From positions 35,209-99,208 of the forward strand of contig NZ_FNOR01000020.1 of the NCBI RefSeq assembly GCF_900107095.1: a stretch of 64,000 bases of DNA, in the 5' to 3' direction. The position numbers and the translations under genes are program-made. The notes under the pieces were generated by a model. That model was not told the DNA's origin. It ran no database searches and saw nothing but the letters and a program-made list of their open reading frames with translations. Origin of the DNA: Collimonas sp. OK242. GTDB taxonomy: Bacteria > Pseudomonadota > Gammaproteobacteria > Burkholderiales > Burkholderiaceae_D. Below are positions 26,457 to 35,915 of the stretch, in pieces (within the stretch, counting starts at the first letter, position 1; each line of letters starts with the position of its first letter).

Positions 26457-29400
26457 CTACCCAAGCGGTACATGATCGTATTTCAGATATTCCTCGAATA
26501 CGCCCAGCGTATTGGCCCGCGTTACCTGCACCGCATAGCCGTCTGCGCCTGCGATAAATACGGTCTGCCGGGGACCATCGGTGAAATTTCCTGGCTTTCC
26601 ACCGCTATCGCTGGCTGTCTGCTGCAGACGCTTTGACACGGCATCGACCTGGTCGGCGGACAGGCTGTTGACCCAATTCCGGATCTGATCAGGCGTCATT
26701 TTCTTGAGCTGGGCGAATTTCGCCAGGAATGGTATCTGACTCGCTCCCGCAGCATCCGAGATGACACTTCCTTGTTTGCTCAGCGCATCCGCAGCGACGT
26801 CGTCGTAGCCGGCCGACTTCAAAAAACGTTTAGATGCAGTTTCATACTTGTGCGCATCTTTATTCGCTTCGTAAATTGCCTTGCCGACCACCCCGACCGC
26901 AGTCACCCCCAGGCCGACCGGTCCGAGCCAGGCGGCAGCGCCAAACGCCGGCGCCACCGTCAATGCGCCGCCAACGGCAGTCGTCGCTGAAAGCGCCGCA
27001 TTGGCGCCATCTTGCTGAGTACCGATACCGAATGTCGACCTTACCGCGCTGACGCCGTCGAGCACCGTCGACACGCCCGCAATCAGGTCACCCGCAGACG
27101 CACGGCCGGCCATCTTCCACTCGCCGCCAAATTGCCCCATCAGCGAATTCTTGTCGATGCGGCCCAAACCGACCAGCACTTCGACGTTCTTTTGGACGAA
27201 GCCCGACGAGTCGACCAGCAGCTTGAGACTGTTCTGCGGGTCGGACGGATCGGCGTTGAATTTGTTGTCCGAATTGATGAGACTGGCGCTGGCAAAGACC
27301 ACGGCAACACCGCGCAGCAATTGACCCGGCACCGTGACTTTATTGAAAGTCTTGGATAGCGTTGCGTCGGTGCTGAGCGTCTTGTTAAGGTTTTGCAGCG
27401 CCGCATCCGCGCCGTCCGGCGTCCGGGTTTCAGCAATATTGTCGGCAGCCCCCTGCACCGCTTTGATGGCTTTGTCGAGGTCGCTCTGCGTCACGCCCAA
27501 CAGTCGCGCAAAAGGCTCGCCATGCAAGCTGTTGATCGCCCGCTTGGCTTGCTCGACGCTCACAGGATCGTGGAGGTCGACCCCTTGCAGTTGGCTAAGT
27601 ACATTGCGGCGCAAGTAGGCAGAGGCGATCTCGCTGGAGTACTTGCGTCCGATGTCGCCGATCTTCGACAAGGCGAACAAGTCAGCCATATCCTTGGCGT
27701 GTGACGCATCCGTCAAATTCGGATCGGCCTGAATCGCGGTGGAAATGGCCAAGCCTGCGGACGGATCGCTGACGATCGCCTGCAACGCCGGATCGACCAT
27801 TGCCCGCGTCACCGACGTCTGCGGCGTCTGGTTGACTGCGATCATTTGCGCAGTCAGCTGGTTGCCATCGGCTACAATCTGCTGGCGCAGCTTGTCTTCG
27901 TCAGCTTGCCAACCGGGTCCCTTCTTGGTGCGATAGTCGGCGACAGCCTGATTGAGCTGTTGCGGTGTCATACCGGCGCCGAGGTTCTGCACCAGCCAGG
28001 ATATCTCGGCATCGTGCTGCGCCAGCTTCGTGACGTCAGCCGTGACAACTCCCTTGAATTGCTGCATGCCGTCTATCACGACCTTCATTACGCCATTGCC
28101 ATCGAGCCCCGCTGCCTGCATGCGCTTGACTAGATCAAGGGTCGGCTGCGGGTTGGCGCCGCGAGCGATATTTTTCTGGTCCCGCAACGCGATGCCGTCA
28201 TTGATGATCTGGACCACACCGTCCGGTTTCTGTCCGTCCATCTTGATGGCTCCCGCCAGCGCGATTGCGTAAGCGGGGTCCGCGCCGGCAGCGATCGCGT
28301 CGCGCACTGCATCGCTGTTCCAGGCTCCGGTCGCGGCAAGCCGCACTATCGCATTATCGCCTTGCGTACTGCCCGCGATGCGCCCTGACAAATTCATCAA
28401 GACAGTCATTCCTTGAGTCCCGAATAGCGAAAAAGCACTGTGCTCCGGATCCTTGTAGAAAGTTTCATAAGCGGACACGGCACGCTCAACCAGCGCGCCA
28501 GCCATTGTTTTATCCAAACCCTGCGTCGCCTGATCCACCCGCCTGATCGCCGCTACAGTTTGTCCCTGGGGCAATACTCCATTCTCAGGCTTCTGCGTAA
28601 TCGGCTGGTTGGCCCACGCCGCGACAGCGTCCAACATATCCTGCGCATGCGGGTCGGCCAGCAACGCGTCCTTTACATCCTGCGGCGCATTGGCATAGCC
28701 GGCACTGAACGTTCTCATCATTTGAAGCGGATCGCTCTGCGCCCGAACGCCGGTGACGATCGCTTGCACCTGGCGGCCGATGCGCACCTGGGCGATAGCA
28801 CTGTCGACCAGTTTGTATGTAGCCGGGTCCCGGACGTAGGTAGCCGCAAGCTCCCGTCCGGCCTTGCTAAGCGTTGCATCATCGGTCTTGACGCCGACCC
28901 TCGCGCCGATCGCGCCGTCGACGGCATCGTTGAGCTGGTTCAGCGCATCATCTGCGTTTTGTTGCGCGAAGCCATCGCGCAGTTCCGCGTGCGCGGCGTT
29001 ACTGCCTTTAGCTGCATCGTCCCTGAGTGACGCCAATAAGCGCTGCGTGGAATCCACCTGCCGGAGCGCGTCGTTCACCTTTTTCGTCTCGGAAGTGAAG
29101 GCAGTTGCAGTATCGCCGTTCGCGCTCGTTGCACCTGGCTGGGCCTTGCCGCCCATGCCAGGAATCCAGATTTTCTCCCCCGGATAAATACGGTCCTGGC
29201 TATATATGTTATTGGCCAGCGCGATTTCTCCAACGTCGCCGCCATGAGTCGCAGCGATTTGATACAAGGTCTCGCCGCTCTGCACGGAATATAGCGCTGG
29301 AAGCACGTCCCCTCCCTTTTGCAGCGGGACCGTGAGCGCTTCACCTGGGATGAGATGGTCGGGATCTGTCAGTGCGGGATTGGCGTCAATGATGTCCTGC

Positions 29401-29573
29401 ACCGGCACACAATAGCGCGCCGCCAACTCATGGAGGGATTCGTCCTGCCCGACAATATGCGAGATTGCCGTGTCGTCCGTGGGGTCTGGCAAAGGTAGGG
29501 CCTGTGGCGGCGTATCGAGAGCAGCAAAGTTAACTGAACTTGCGATCGATTTTGGATATATGTAGAGTGACAT
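26457..29573 (-). CDS. Large LysM-domain protein, candidate type III-secreted substrate
   Basis: A 1038-residue protein starting MSLYIYPKSIAS without a Sec signal. Two LysM domains lie near the N-terminus: one at about 40-87 (GQDESLHELAARYCVPVQDI ... LIPGEALTVP) and one at about 94-138 (VQSGETLYQIAATHGGDVGE ... IYPGEKIWIPG). LysM binds N-acetylglucosamine polymers such as peptidoglycan or chitin. The long middle part is helical with no recognised enzyme motif. A glycine-rich hydrophobic segment at about 860-903 (GPVGLGVTAVGVVGKAIYEA) resembles that of the 1233-residue neighbour. The last 130 residues form a separate tail. The lack of a signal peptide together with LysM domains points to a non-Sec export route, plausibly the adjacent type III system. 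Confidence 0.85.
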   Translation of the reverse strand: MSLYIYPKSIASSVNFAALDTPPQALPLPDPTDDTAISHIVGQDESLHELAARYCVPVQDIIDANPALTDPDHLIPGEALTVPLQKGGDVLPALYSVQSGETLYQIAATHGGDVGEIALANNIYSQDRIYPGEKIWIPGMGGKAQPGATSANGDTATAFTSETKKVNDALRQVDSTQRLLASLRDDAAKGSNAAHAELRDGFAQQNADDALNQLNDAVDGAIGARVGVKTDDATLSKAGRELAATYVRDPATYKLVDSAIAQVRIGRQVQAIVTGVRAQSDPLQMMRTFSAGYANAPQDVKDALLADPHAQDMLDAVAAWANQPITQKPENGVLPQGQTVAAIRRVDQATQGLDKTMAGALVERAVSAYETFYKDPEHSAFSLFGTQGMTVLMNLSGRIAGSTQGDNAIVRLAATGAWNSDAVRDAIAAGADPAYAIALAGAIKMDGQKPDGVVQIINDGIALRDQKNIARGANPQPTLDLVKRMQAAGLDGNGVMKVVIDGMQQFKGVVTADVTKLAQHDAEISWLVQNLGAGMTPQQLNQAVADYRTKKGPGWQADEDKLRQQIVADGNQLTAQMIAVNQTPQTSVTRAMVDPALQAIVSDPSAGLAISTAIQADPNLTDASHAKDMADLFALSKIGDIGRKYSSEIASAYLRRNVLSQLQGVDLHDPVSVEQAKRAINSLHGEPFARLLGVTQSDLDKAIKAVQGAADNIAETRTPDGADAALQNLNKTLSTDATLSKTFNKVTVPGQLLRGVAVVFASASLINSDNKFNADPSDPQNSLKLLVDSSGFVQKNVEVLVGLGRIDKNSLMGQFGGEWKMAGRASAGDLIAGVSTVLDGVSAVRSTFGIGTQQDGANAALSATTAVGGALTVAPAFGAAAWLGPVGLGVTAVGVVGKAIYEANKDAHKYETASKRFLKSAGYDDVAADALSKQGSVISDAAGASQIPFLAKFAQLKKMTPDQIRNWVNSLSADQVDAVSKRLQQTASDSGGKPGNFTDGPRQTVFIAGADGYAVQVTRANTLGVFEEYLKYDHVPLG

Positions 29574-29704
29574 CTGATGGACGCAATCTCTGGAAGGTGA
29601 GAAGTGAGTAGTGGCAGATGCTGCAAATAGATGTCTGGGACCCTTCCGATACTCCCAGCGTCCGCGAAAGCGTCAGCAAATCGCCATGGAAGATTCAGAT
29701 CCCA

Positions 29705-29932
29705 TTACACCAGTTGTTTATTACCTCCGTATGAAATTCCGGCTGTAGCAGGATAGCGCGCATCGATGCGCAACAAACATTCGCTGGCGGGTAGTTGAGT
29801 CGATTCCCGGTCGAGATCATCGGCCAATTGAAGAAAGGAATTGACTGTCTCGTCGAGGCACGGATTAGCAGCCGGATGGGCGCCAACGTGTAACGAGCGG
29901 GTATCAAGCGGGTATCGAGGCGCGCTATCTAG
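29705..29932 (-). pseudogene. Start-less coding-like fragment
   Basis: A 75-codon frame, open from a TGA at 29933-29935 to a TAA at 29705-29707, translates into a plausible amphipathic protein. It contains LDETVNSFLQLADDLDREST and ends IDARYPATAGISYGGNKQLV. No ATG, GTG or TTG start exists in the frame. It may be the C-terminal remnant of a lost gene, possibly a secretion chaperone given the acidic helical character. The function is not assignable. Confidence 0.3.
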
Positions 29933-30041
29933 TCAGTTGGAAAACAACCCGCGCATTGTCAAATTTTGAAGCAGGACAACTTCCCCGCTCATGGCATAGG
30001 GCGTGTCATTCAAGTGAAGGAAAAATTATCAGGAGGTAAAG

Positions 30042-30095
30042 TTGGCGATTGCTGAACGAATCGTCAAACCCGCAGAAAAGGGCTTCGTGCTATGA
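30042..30095 (+). other. 17-codon reading frame with strong ribosome site
   Basis: AGGAGG followed five bases later by TTG opens a frame reading MAIAERIVKPAEKGFVL before TGA. The stop overlaps a second ATG of a 12-codon frame. It could be a leader peptide, a remnant of a gene start, or chance. No hairpin of attenuator type follows, so it is listed only for its unusually good ribosome site. Confidence 0.25.
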
Positions 30096-30167
30096 TGAAA
30101 TTATTTCCCAATGGCAACAAAAATGACTAGATTCCGCGACAGATTTAAGGCTTGCCGGCTTTCGAAT

Positions 30168-30480
30168 TTAGTACTCAGCCGGCGTTGCCACATGGATAAC
30201 AAAACCGATTTTTGACCCAGATACAGCGCTATCGATCTGCGCCTGGTTGCGCAATGACGAACAAACGCAACTGTGCGTCATTCCAATCGGAATGGCCCGG
30301 GTCCTCAGCATAGATAGTACTGGTCTGAAAATCGATGACTCGGATGGATGGTTGCAAGAAAAACGCGCGGTTGGAGCCCGCCTTGCCGGGCCTGTATCCG
30401 TCAGCGTCGATGCCAAACCGACATGATTGCAGCGTCGACACAAATTGCGTCAACGAACGAACTAAAATGATTTGATACGC
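30168..30480 (-). pseudogene. Frameshifted coding-like fragment
   Basis: One frame reads VSTLQSCRFGIDADGYRPGK through AEDPGHSDWNDAQLRLFVIA and stops at 30229. An overlapping second frame continues with SAVSGSKIGFVIHVATPAEY and stops at 30168. Joining them by one frameshift near 30235 gives a continuous protein-like sequence of roughly 100 residues with no good ATG. This looks like a decayed gene, but I cannot name its family. Confidence 0.3.
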
Positions 30481-30646
30481 TCAAATCATGCTTGGGAACA
30501 ACATTTAGACATTGAAATTCCATACGAATTCACCGGCCATCGTTTGCGATGATCTGAGAACGTTAACAAACTTTCATGCGCAATGAAAATTCGCTTGGTG
30601 AAGAAAAATTGATTACGCCTGGCAGACAACGTAGACAAAGACCAAA

Positions 30647-31531
30647 ATGATAAATGCCGCTGAAGTTCTCGACCCTTTTGAAGATGAATTTGCACCGCAG
30701 AATCCGCGCCAGGCAAGAAGCCATGAGCAACGCCATACAGTAAATTTTTTTGAAGAGCAGCAATTGGTCTTTGACATGCGGAAGAAAGAAGATCATGTAC
30801 CCTCGCGTATCGCCAGTGAGCTCATAGCAGCATCGACGCCAGAAGCGCGAATGGCCAATATTCGAAGCATGCTTTCGGTCTTGGGATTCAATTTCCTTCA
30901 ATACGAGGCCGTGCAAAATACGAACGATGGCGGTCACGAGCACTACTTTCTCAAAACGTATGTTCCCGGCGAATGGGCGAATCAATATGCACGCAAACAT
31001 TATTGCAATCTGGATCCGAGAGTAAGCGCGTGTCTCGGCTCCCCCTTCCCATTCGTCTGGGATTTGCAATATTTCTTGAAAGCCCGTTTGTTTCCGCCGC
31101 ACGATGCGCGAACGCGTGGATTTCTCGAAGACATGGCTCGCGCAGGGATGTGCAGCGGCATCTCCTTTGGCTTCATTAATCCGGCAACCCATCGGCAGGT
31201 AGTCGTAGGATTCAATTCCGCCAATCCGTCCAAGAACTGGATTACCACGAGTGTTGTCGGGCAAGCGTTGATTCTTGGTCTGTCGATCCACGAATTCATC
31301 TCCGGCTGCATTGAAAAATTGATGCACCACCCTGACCTGGATGCCGTCTCGGACATCCAAAAGCAAATACTCGAATGCCTGGCAAACGGCCTAAGTGATA
31401 AAGAAATAGCCCGAAACCTGAAAACCACTTATCACAATGTGGACTATCATTTACGCTATTTGCGGAAAAAATATGGCGCAACGAACCGCGCGCAGCTGGC
31501 CTATATGATCGGCCGACTGGCGATTGTTTGA
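30647..31531 (+). CDS. LuxR-family transcriptional regulator, left flank of T3SS operon
   Basis: A 294-residue regulator with an N-terminal autoinducer-binding domain (about 55-225) and a C-terminal LuxR helix-turn-helix (about 232-292). The ligand-pocket residues of the TraR/LuxR family are present: W110, Y114, D123-P124 and W138. The GISFGFINP segment holds the conserved glycine. The helix-turn-helix reads ILECLANGLSDKEIARNL with a recognition helix near TTYHNVDYHLRYL. It is convergent with sctV. The second LuxR protein at the other end of the operon has the same plan, so the two probably arose by duplication and likely control secretion genes. No luxI synthase is nearby. The 30-residue N-terminal extension is unusual. 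Confidence 0.88.
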   Translation: MINAAEVLDPFEDEFAPQNPRQARSHEQRHTVNFFEEQQLVFDMRKKEDHVPSRIASELIAASTPEARMANIRSMLSVLGFNFLQYEAVQNTNDGGHEHYFLKTYVPGEWANQYARKHYCNLDPRVSACLGSPFPFVWDLQYFLKARLFPPHDARTRGFLEDMARAGMCSGISFGFINPATHRQVVVGFNSANPSKNWITTSVVGQALILGLSIHEFISGCIEKLMHHPDLDAVSDIQKQILECLANGLSDKEIARNLKTTYHNVDYHLRYLRKKYGATNRAQLAYMIGRLAIV

Positions 31532-31606
31532 AGAAAAAAACAAAGATGTCACGCGCCGCATGAATTCCCGATCGCCCCTTCTTCTCATAGGTATCAATTA
31601 GCACCA

Positions 31607-33745
31607 TTACTGAATCTGCCCCTGGATGTCGACCCTGATCGCCCCTTCCACCTGCGGCGAAGCGAGTACCGTCAGATCGGGAAAATCGGCGACAAGTATC
31701 GATCGCAGATGAGCGCGTATTTCAATCGCGTTGACCAATAGCACGGGTTTCGGAAAATCATCCTTCTGTGCTTGCCTGGCACCCGTGATTTGCAGTATCT
31801 GGGAATGAATAGACAAGCGCAATGTCTCCGGCAACAGCAAAACGCTGCCGCTGCCGCTTTGTTTCAGATACTGCTTGATCTGATCTTCGAAACCAGGTGC
31901 TACTACGATGGCTGCAAGCGTACCGTTGTGCAAGGTATTGCGATAGCTGATTGAACGAACCATGGCATTGCGCACGTATTCGGTCAGCATGACATTATCC
32001 TTTTCACGCGCGGCGGTTTCAATCAATGCCTGAGCGATGAGACGCAGGTCGCGTATCGGTATTTGCTCTTGCACCAACCGGCGCAACACATCCGCCAGTC
32101 GGGCCAAGGGCACTTGCTGTTTCAATTCCTTTTCCAGATCCGGGTATGCGTCTTCAAGACGTTTGAGCAGTAACTGGGTTTCTTGAATTCCCATGAATTC
32201 ATGTGCATGGCGGCTGACCACGCGAAAGACATATTGCGCCAGAATTTGTTCCGCGTGCAAAACCCGAAATTCATTTTCTGTCAGTCTGTTTTTCTGATTT
32301 AGCGGAACCCACACACCGGCGTTGCCAAACATGCCGTCCGCCATCACATAGGGAATACCTGCAGCTTTTAAATTTGCCTCCTCCTCAAGACAAAGCACAT
32401 GTCCCGGCATGAGAGAACCCTGCAGCATCGGGATTTCGTTGATATACAAGATGAACTTCCCCGGGGCAAGGCGAGAGGCGGGACGGATGACCATCCCGGG
32501 AAAAGGAATACCCAAGTCATGCGCGACATGCCGACGCACATTTTCCAATCCGGCATCAAGCCGTTGCGGATTAACGTCCTGTGCAATCTGCGGATATACC
32601 TCCATGACGATCGGTATCGTCATCAGATGATCGGCATCATCGATAAAAACGGGAACCAGATCACTTCCTTCCCGTGACATTGACGGCATCAACACCTCCG
32701 ACGGATTGCGCGCCCTGCCTCGCCTGCCTGCCCCCAGGTTCCAGCCAGTCAGCGCTACCGTCAGGCCCAGTGCCAGAAATTGCCATTTCGGAAAACCGGG
32801 CACCAGCAGCATGGCAAACACCACAACGCCAGTGACCACCAATGCTTTCGGATGCGCCTTGATTTGTTGCGCGATCTCATTACCAAGAGGAATCGCCTCG
32901 ATGCTGTCGGAACGTGCAACACGGGTGATGACGATGCCGGCTGCGATGGAAACGAAGAGGGAGGGAATTTGAGAAACCAGGGCGTCGCCCACAGCCAGAA
33001 CAGAATATGTCTGCAAAGCCGTATCCAGGCTCATGTCCTTGCGTAACATGCCCACCATGATGCCCGCCAGGATATTCACCAGTGCGATGATGATGCCCGC
33101 AATTGCATCTCCCTTGACAAACTTCATGGCGCCATCCATGGCGCCATATAACTGACTTTCGCTCTCCAGCGTCCGGCGGCGCTGACGTGCATCATCTTTG
33201 TGGATAATGCCCGCGCGCAGATCGGCATCGATGCTCATTTGCTTACCCGGCATGGCGTCAAGGCTGAAACGGGCAGCCACTTCGGCAACCCGCTCAGAAC
33301 CTTTGGCAATGACGATAAACTGGACAATTGCAATGATGGCGAATACCACCATGCCGATAATGACGTCGCCGCCGACGACCAATTTGCCAAAGGTAGAGAT
33401 GATGTCGCCCGCATAGGCATGCAGCAGTATTTGACGTGTCGACGCAATATTTAGCGACAGTCGAAACAGCGTAGTAAAAAGTAGCAGTGACGGAAAAGTC
33501 GATAGGCCAAGCGGGGAAGCAATGTATAACGAAACGATCAGTAATGTGACGGAAACGGTAAGATTGAATGCTATCAATGTATCGAGCACATACGGAGGCA
33601 AGGGCAATACCAGCAATGCTATGACCGCTACAATCAGCGCCACGAGCATCAGGTCGTAATGGCGCCCCAAGCGAGAAAGCCGCGTACTCGAACCAACTGA
33701 CCGAGGGCTGCCCAAACTATTCCATGCTGACTTTAAAAATGCCAT
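31607..33745 (-). CDS. sctV: Type III secretion export gate protein SctV
   Basis: A 712-residue inner-membrane export apparatus protein (YscV/LcrD/FlhA family) that forms the nonameric gate and binds chaperone-substrate complexes. The first 310 residues hold the transmembrane part with the conserved loop KGSERVAEVAARFSLDAMPG followed by KQMSIDADLRAG, a hallmark of the family. The long cytoplasmic domain (about 340-712) forms the ring. It is the last gene of the operon, 25 bp after sctU. The length is normal and all conserved blocks are intact. Confidence 0.97.
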   Translation of the reverse strand: MAFLKSAWNSLGSPRSVGSSTRLSRLGRHYDLMLVALIVAVIALLVLPLPPYVLDTLIAFNLTVSVTLLIVSLYIASPLGLSTFPSLLLFTTLFRLSLNIASTRQILLHAYAGDIISTFGKLVVGGDVIIGMVVFAIIAIVQFIVIAKGSERVAEVAARFSLDAMPGKQMSIDADLRAGIIHKDDARQRRRTLESESQLYGAMDGAMKFVKGDAIAGIIIALVNILAGIMVGMLRKDMSLDTALQTYSVLAVGDALVSQIPSLFVSIAAGIVITRVARSDSIEAIPLGNEIAQQIKAHPKALVVTGVVVFAMLLVPGFPKWQFLALGLTVALTGWNLGAGRRGRARNPSEVLMPSMSREGSDLVPVFIDDADHLMTIPIVMEVYPQIAQDVNPQRLDAGLENVRRHVAHDLGIPFPGMVIRPASRLAPGKFILYINEIPMLQGSLMPGHVLCLEEEANLKAAGIPYVMADGMFGNAGVWVPLNQKNRLTENEFRVLHAEQILAQYVFRVVSRHAHEFMGIQETQLLLKRLEDAYPDLEKELKQQVPLARLADVLRRLVQEQIPIRDLRLIAQALIETAAREKDNVMLTEYVRNAMVRSISYRNTLHNGTLAAIVVAPGFEDQIKQYLKQSGSGSVLLLPETLRLSIHSQILQITGARQAQKDDFPKPVLLVNAIEIRAHLRSILVADFPDLTVLASPQVEGAIRVDIQGQIQ

Positions 33746-33770
33746 GTCTGCCTCAACTTAAATTAAACGC

Positions 33771-34838
33771 TCATGCATCGGGCTTGATGTCCCGGACCCA
33801 GCGCAATACCGCTGCAACCGGTTCAATCAAATCGTCAGGAATATAATGATTCACCGGAACTTTGGCCTGCAACTGCCTTGCCAACTGAATATCCCGTAAT
33901 ATCGGAATGCCCTCCTCTTGTGCCACCCGGCGTATTTCTTCCGCTATGAACCCTTCACCCTTTGCCAGAACAACCGGGATCGCCGTCTCGTCCTGGTTGT
34001 AGTACAGCGCGACGGCAATATGGGTTGGATTGACCACCACGACATTGGCTTTGCGGACGTTATCGAGCATGGTCTGCATGCTTAATTCCTGCTGGAGTTG
34101 CCTGCGCTTGGCACGCAAATGAGGATCGCCCTCCATCTCTTTATATTCACGCTTGACCTCGTCTTTTGTCATCCGATTTTTACGGGTGAAATCCCAACGC
34201 TGGAAACTGAAATCCGCAATGGCGAACACAATGAAGGCCGCAAGCGACATCCAGAACAATTGACCGATGACTTTTTCGGCCAGAAAAAGAACGCCGGCAA
34301 TCGGCAGGAAACGGGCATCAAACAGGATGCCTAGTATTTGACGCGTCAATAAAAATACAATCAAGCCTAACAATATTGATTTGGATAACAGCTTGAACAA
34401 CTCAAAAACCGTACGCAGAGAAAAGATGCGCTGCATTCCGGTAATAGGGTTGAGTCGTTTCAAATCCGGCATGACGCGTGTAATCACCAGTAAGCCGCGG
34501 CTTTGGAGCAAACCGATCGCTATCGAGGTAAATATCAGGAGGGCAATCAATGGCAAACTGAAACCAATGCCTTCAACAAACATGTTTTTCGTGGCGTGGA
34601 GGACTGCATCCGGATCTTTCATCGACCGCCAATCCATGTTCAGCGCTTGATTTATAAGTCCCATCATGTTTTGAATAAAAGATTTCCCTGTCATGGCGAG
34701 CGCCACGCTGACAACCAGCATCGACAAAGCAGAAACCAGATCCTGGCTCACCGGGATATCGCCCTTACGGCGCAGATCGTGCAGCTTCTTGGGGGTGGGC
34801 TGTTCCGTCTTGCTTTGACTGCTGCTCGAATCACTCAT
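33771..34838 (-). CDS. sctU: Type III secretion export switch protein SctU
   Basis: A 355-residue YscU/FlhB-family protein with four membrane helices in its first half. The cytoplasmic autoprotease domain carries the cleavage motif N270-P-T-H in VVVVNPTHIAVALYY, needed for switching substrate class from needle subunit to later substrates. It overlaps the end of sctT by four bases (ATGA), implying translational coupling. Nothing suggests loss of function. Confidence 0.97.
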   Translation of the reverse strand: MSDSSSSQSKTEQPTPKKLHDLRRKGDIPVSQDLVSALSMLVVSVALAMTGKSFIQNMMGLINQALNMDWRSMKDPDAVLHATKNMFVEGIGFSLPLIALLIFTSIAIGLLQSRGLLVITRVMPDLKRLNPITGMQRIFSLRTVFELFKLLSKSILLGLIVFLLTRQILGILFDARFLPIAGVLFLAEKVIGQLFWMSLAAFIVFAIADFSFQRWDFTRKNRMTKDEVKREYKEMEGDPHLRAKRRQLQQELSMQTMLDNVRKANVVVVNPTHIAVALYYNQDETAIPVVLAKGEGFIAEEIRRVAQEEGIPILRDIQLARQLQAKVPVNHYIPDDLIEPVAAVLRWVRDIKPDA

Positions 34839-35623
34839 CGAAGCACCCCTTCCAATGTCTTGTTCAACTCATGGAAATTGGGCAATAACTGCATTCCGTC
34901 CGACAATAGCGAACTATAAATAAGAAGCAACACGGCAAGGATCCCCACCTTGAGGGGGAGCGACAAGAAGAAGACGTTCAATTGCGGAGCAAAGCGGGAC
35001 AACAAACCCAACGCCAGCTCAACCAGCAACATGAGAATGACAAAGGGCGCAGCGATTTTGACGACCAGCACTATCATCTGCATGATTGCCGCCATCAGCA
35101 TGGTGATCAGTTTAAGATTACCGACGATGGGCAGCATCTTATTGATTGGCCAGATAACATAGCTTTCAAACAGCATGTCCACCAGCTGCCTCATGCCACC
35201 GGAAATAAAAAAGAAAACGGTCAGCAGCTGCATGAAGAGTCCGCCGATTAATGAATCTTCCTCTCCGGATAATGGGTCGATAGCGACACTCATGGTCAAG
35301 CCGGCTTGATATTCGATGATGACTCCCGCCGTATGGAAGGCCCAAAATGATAAACTGGCGAATACGCCGAGCACCATGCCTAAACCGGCTTCCTTGAGCA
35401 AGCATGGTAAAAGCATGTGCCAATCCGCCTGGAATAAAGGCAGTTGAGATTGCAATAGCGGGAACAGGAATAAACTCAATCCGGCCACGAAGCTCAGGCG
35501 CACGGTGAGTGGCATTACTTTCGTAGAAAAAAACGGCATGAAGGAAAACGCCAATAACATGCGCACCATCAACATGCCCAGACCTATCAGCGAGGATTCA
35601 AGATTTTGATATTGGTCTAACAT
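34835..35623 (-). CDS. sctT: Type III secretion export apparatus protein SctT
   Basis: A 262-residue polytopic inner-membrane protein (YscT/FliR family) of the export gate core. Hydrophobic helices dominate, and LSGEEDSLIGGLFMQLLTVF is the typical conserved loop. The ATG at 35623 lies 11 bp after the sctS stop; a longer in-frame start would run back into sctS and adds non-family sequence. It overlaps sctU by four bases. Confidence 0.94.
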   Translation of the reverse strand: MLDQYQNLESSLIGLGMLMVRMLLAFSFMPFFSTKVMPLTVRLSFVAGLSLFLFPLLQSQLPLFQADWHMLLPCLLKEAGLGMVLGVFASLSFWAFHTAGVIIEYQAGLTMSVAIDPLSGEEDSLIGGLFMQLLTVFFFISGGMRQLVDMLFESYVIWPINKMLPIVGNLKLITMLMAAIMQMIVLVVKIAAPFVILMLLVELALGLLSRFAPQLNVFFLSLPLKVGILAVLLLIYSSLLSDGMQLLPNFHELNKTLEGVLR

Positions 35624-35634
35624 GGCTGCGCCGC

Positions 35635-35901
35635 TTACCTCACCAACGCAATGGACGCAAACAGTCCATCTGCAAAGGTGAACAATTCGCCCCCCAGCCA
35701 ACCCGACATCAAGGCAATGACAATCACAGCAACTACCAGCTTGATGCCAAACGCCATGGTTTGATCCTGCATTTGGGTGACGGCCTGCAGGAACGCCAGT
35801 AACAAGCCAGTCACTCCGACCGCCAGAACCACCGGCATTGAGAGCAAGAGCACGAGCATCAGCGCCTGCTTCACATCTGTCGCGAGTGTCGCAATATTCA
35901 T
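35635..35901 (-). CDS. sctS: Type III secretion export apparatus protein SctS
   Basis: An 88-residue protein with two transmembrane helices (about 15-38 and 50-70), the YscS/FliQ family. The family signature runs through TGLLLAFLQAVTQMQDQTM, followed by a second helix. With SctR and SctT it builds the helical export gate. It is 14 bp after sctR. Confidence 0.95.
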   Translation of the reverse strand: MNIATLATDVKQALMLVLLLSMPVVLAVGVTGLLLAFLQAVTQMQDQTMAFGIKLVVAVIVIALMSGWLGGELFTFADGLFASIALVR

Positions 35902-35915
35902 GATTACGCTACAAC

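Larger units (their letters stand above)
29574..30646. other. About 1 kb AT-rich region without an intact gene
   Basis: No complete gene is supported between the LysM protein gene and the first luxR gene. The region holds two coding-like but broken minus-strand fragments (29705-29932 and 30168-30480). It also holds an 11-bp direct repeat GCGGGTATC-type near 29900 and a plus-strand 17-codon frame at 30042 with a perfect Shine-Dalgarno. The promoter of the luxR gene must lie in its right-hand part. No transposase remnant or inverted terminal repeat was recognised. Confidence 0.5.
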
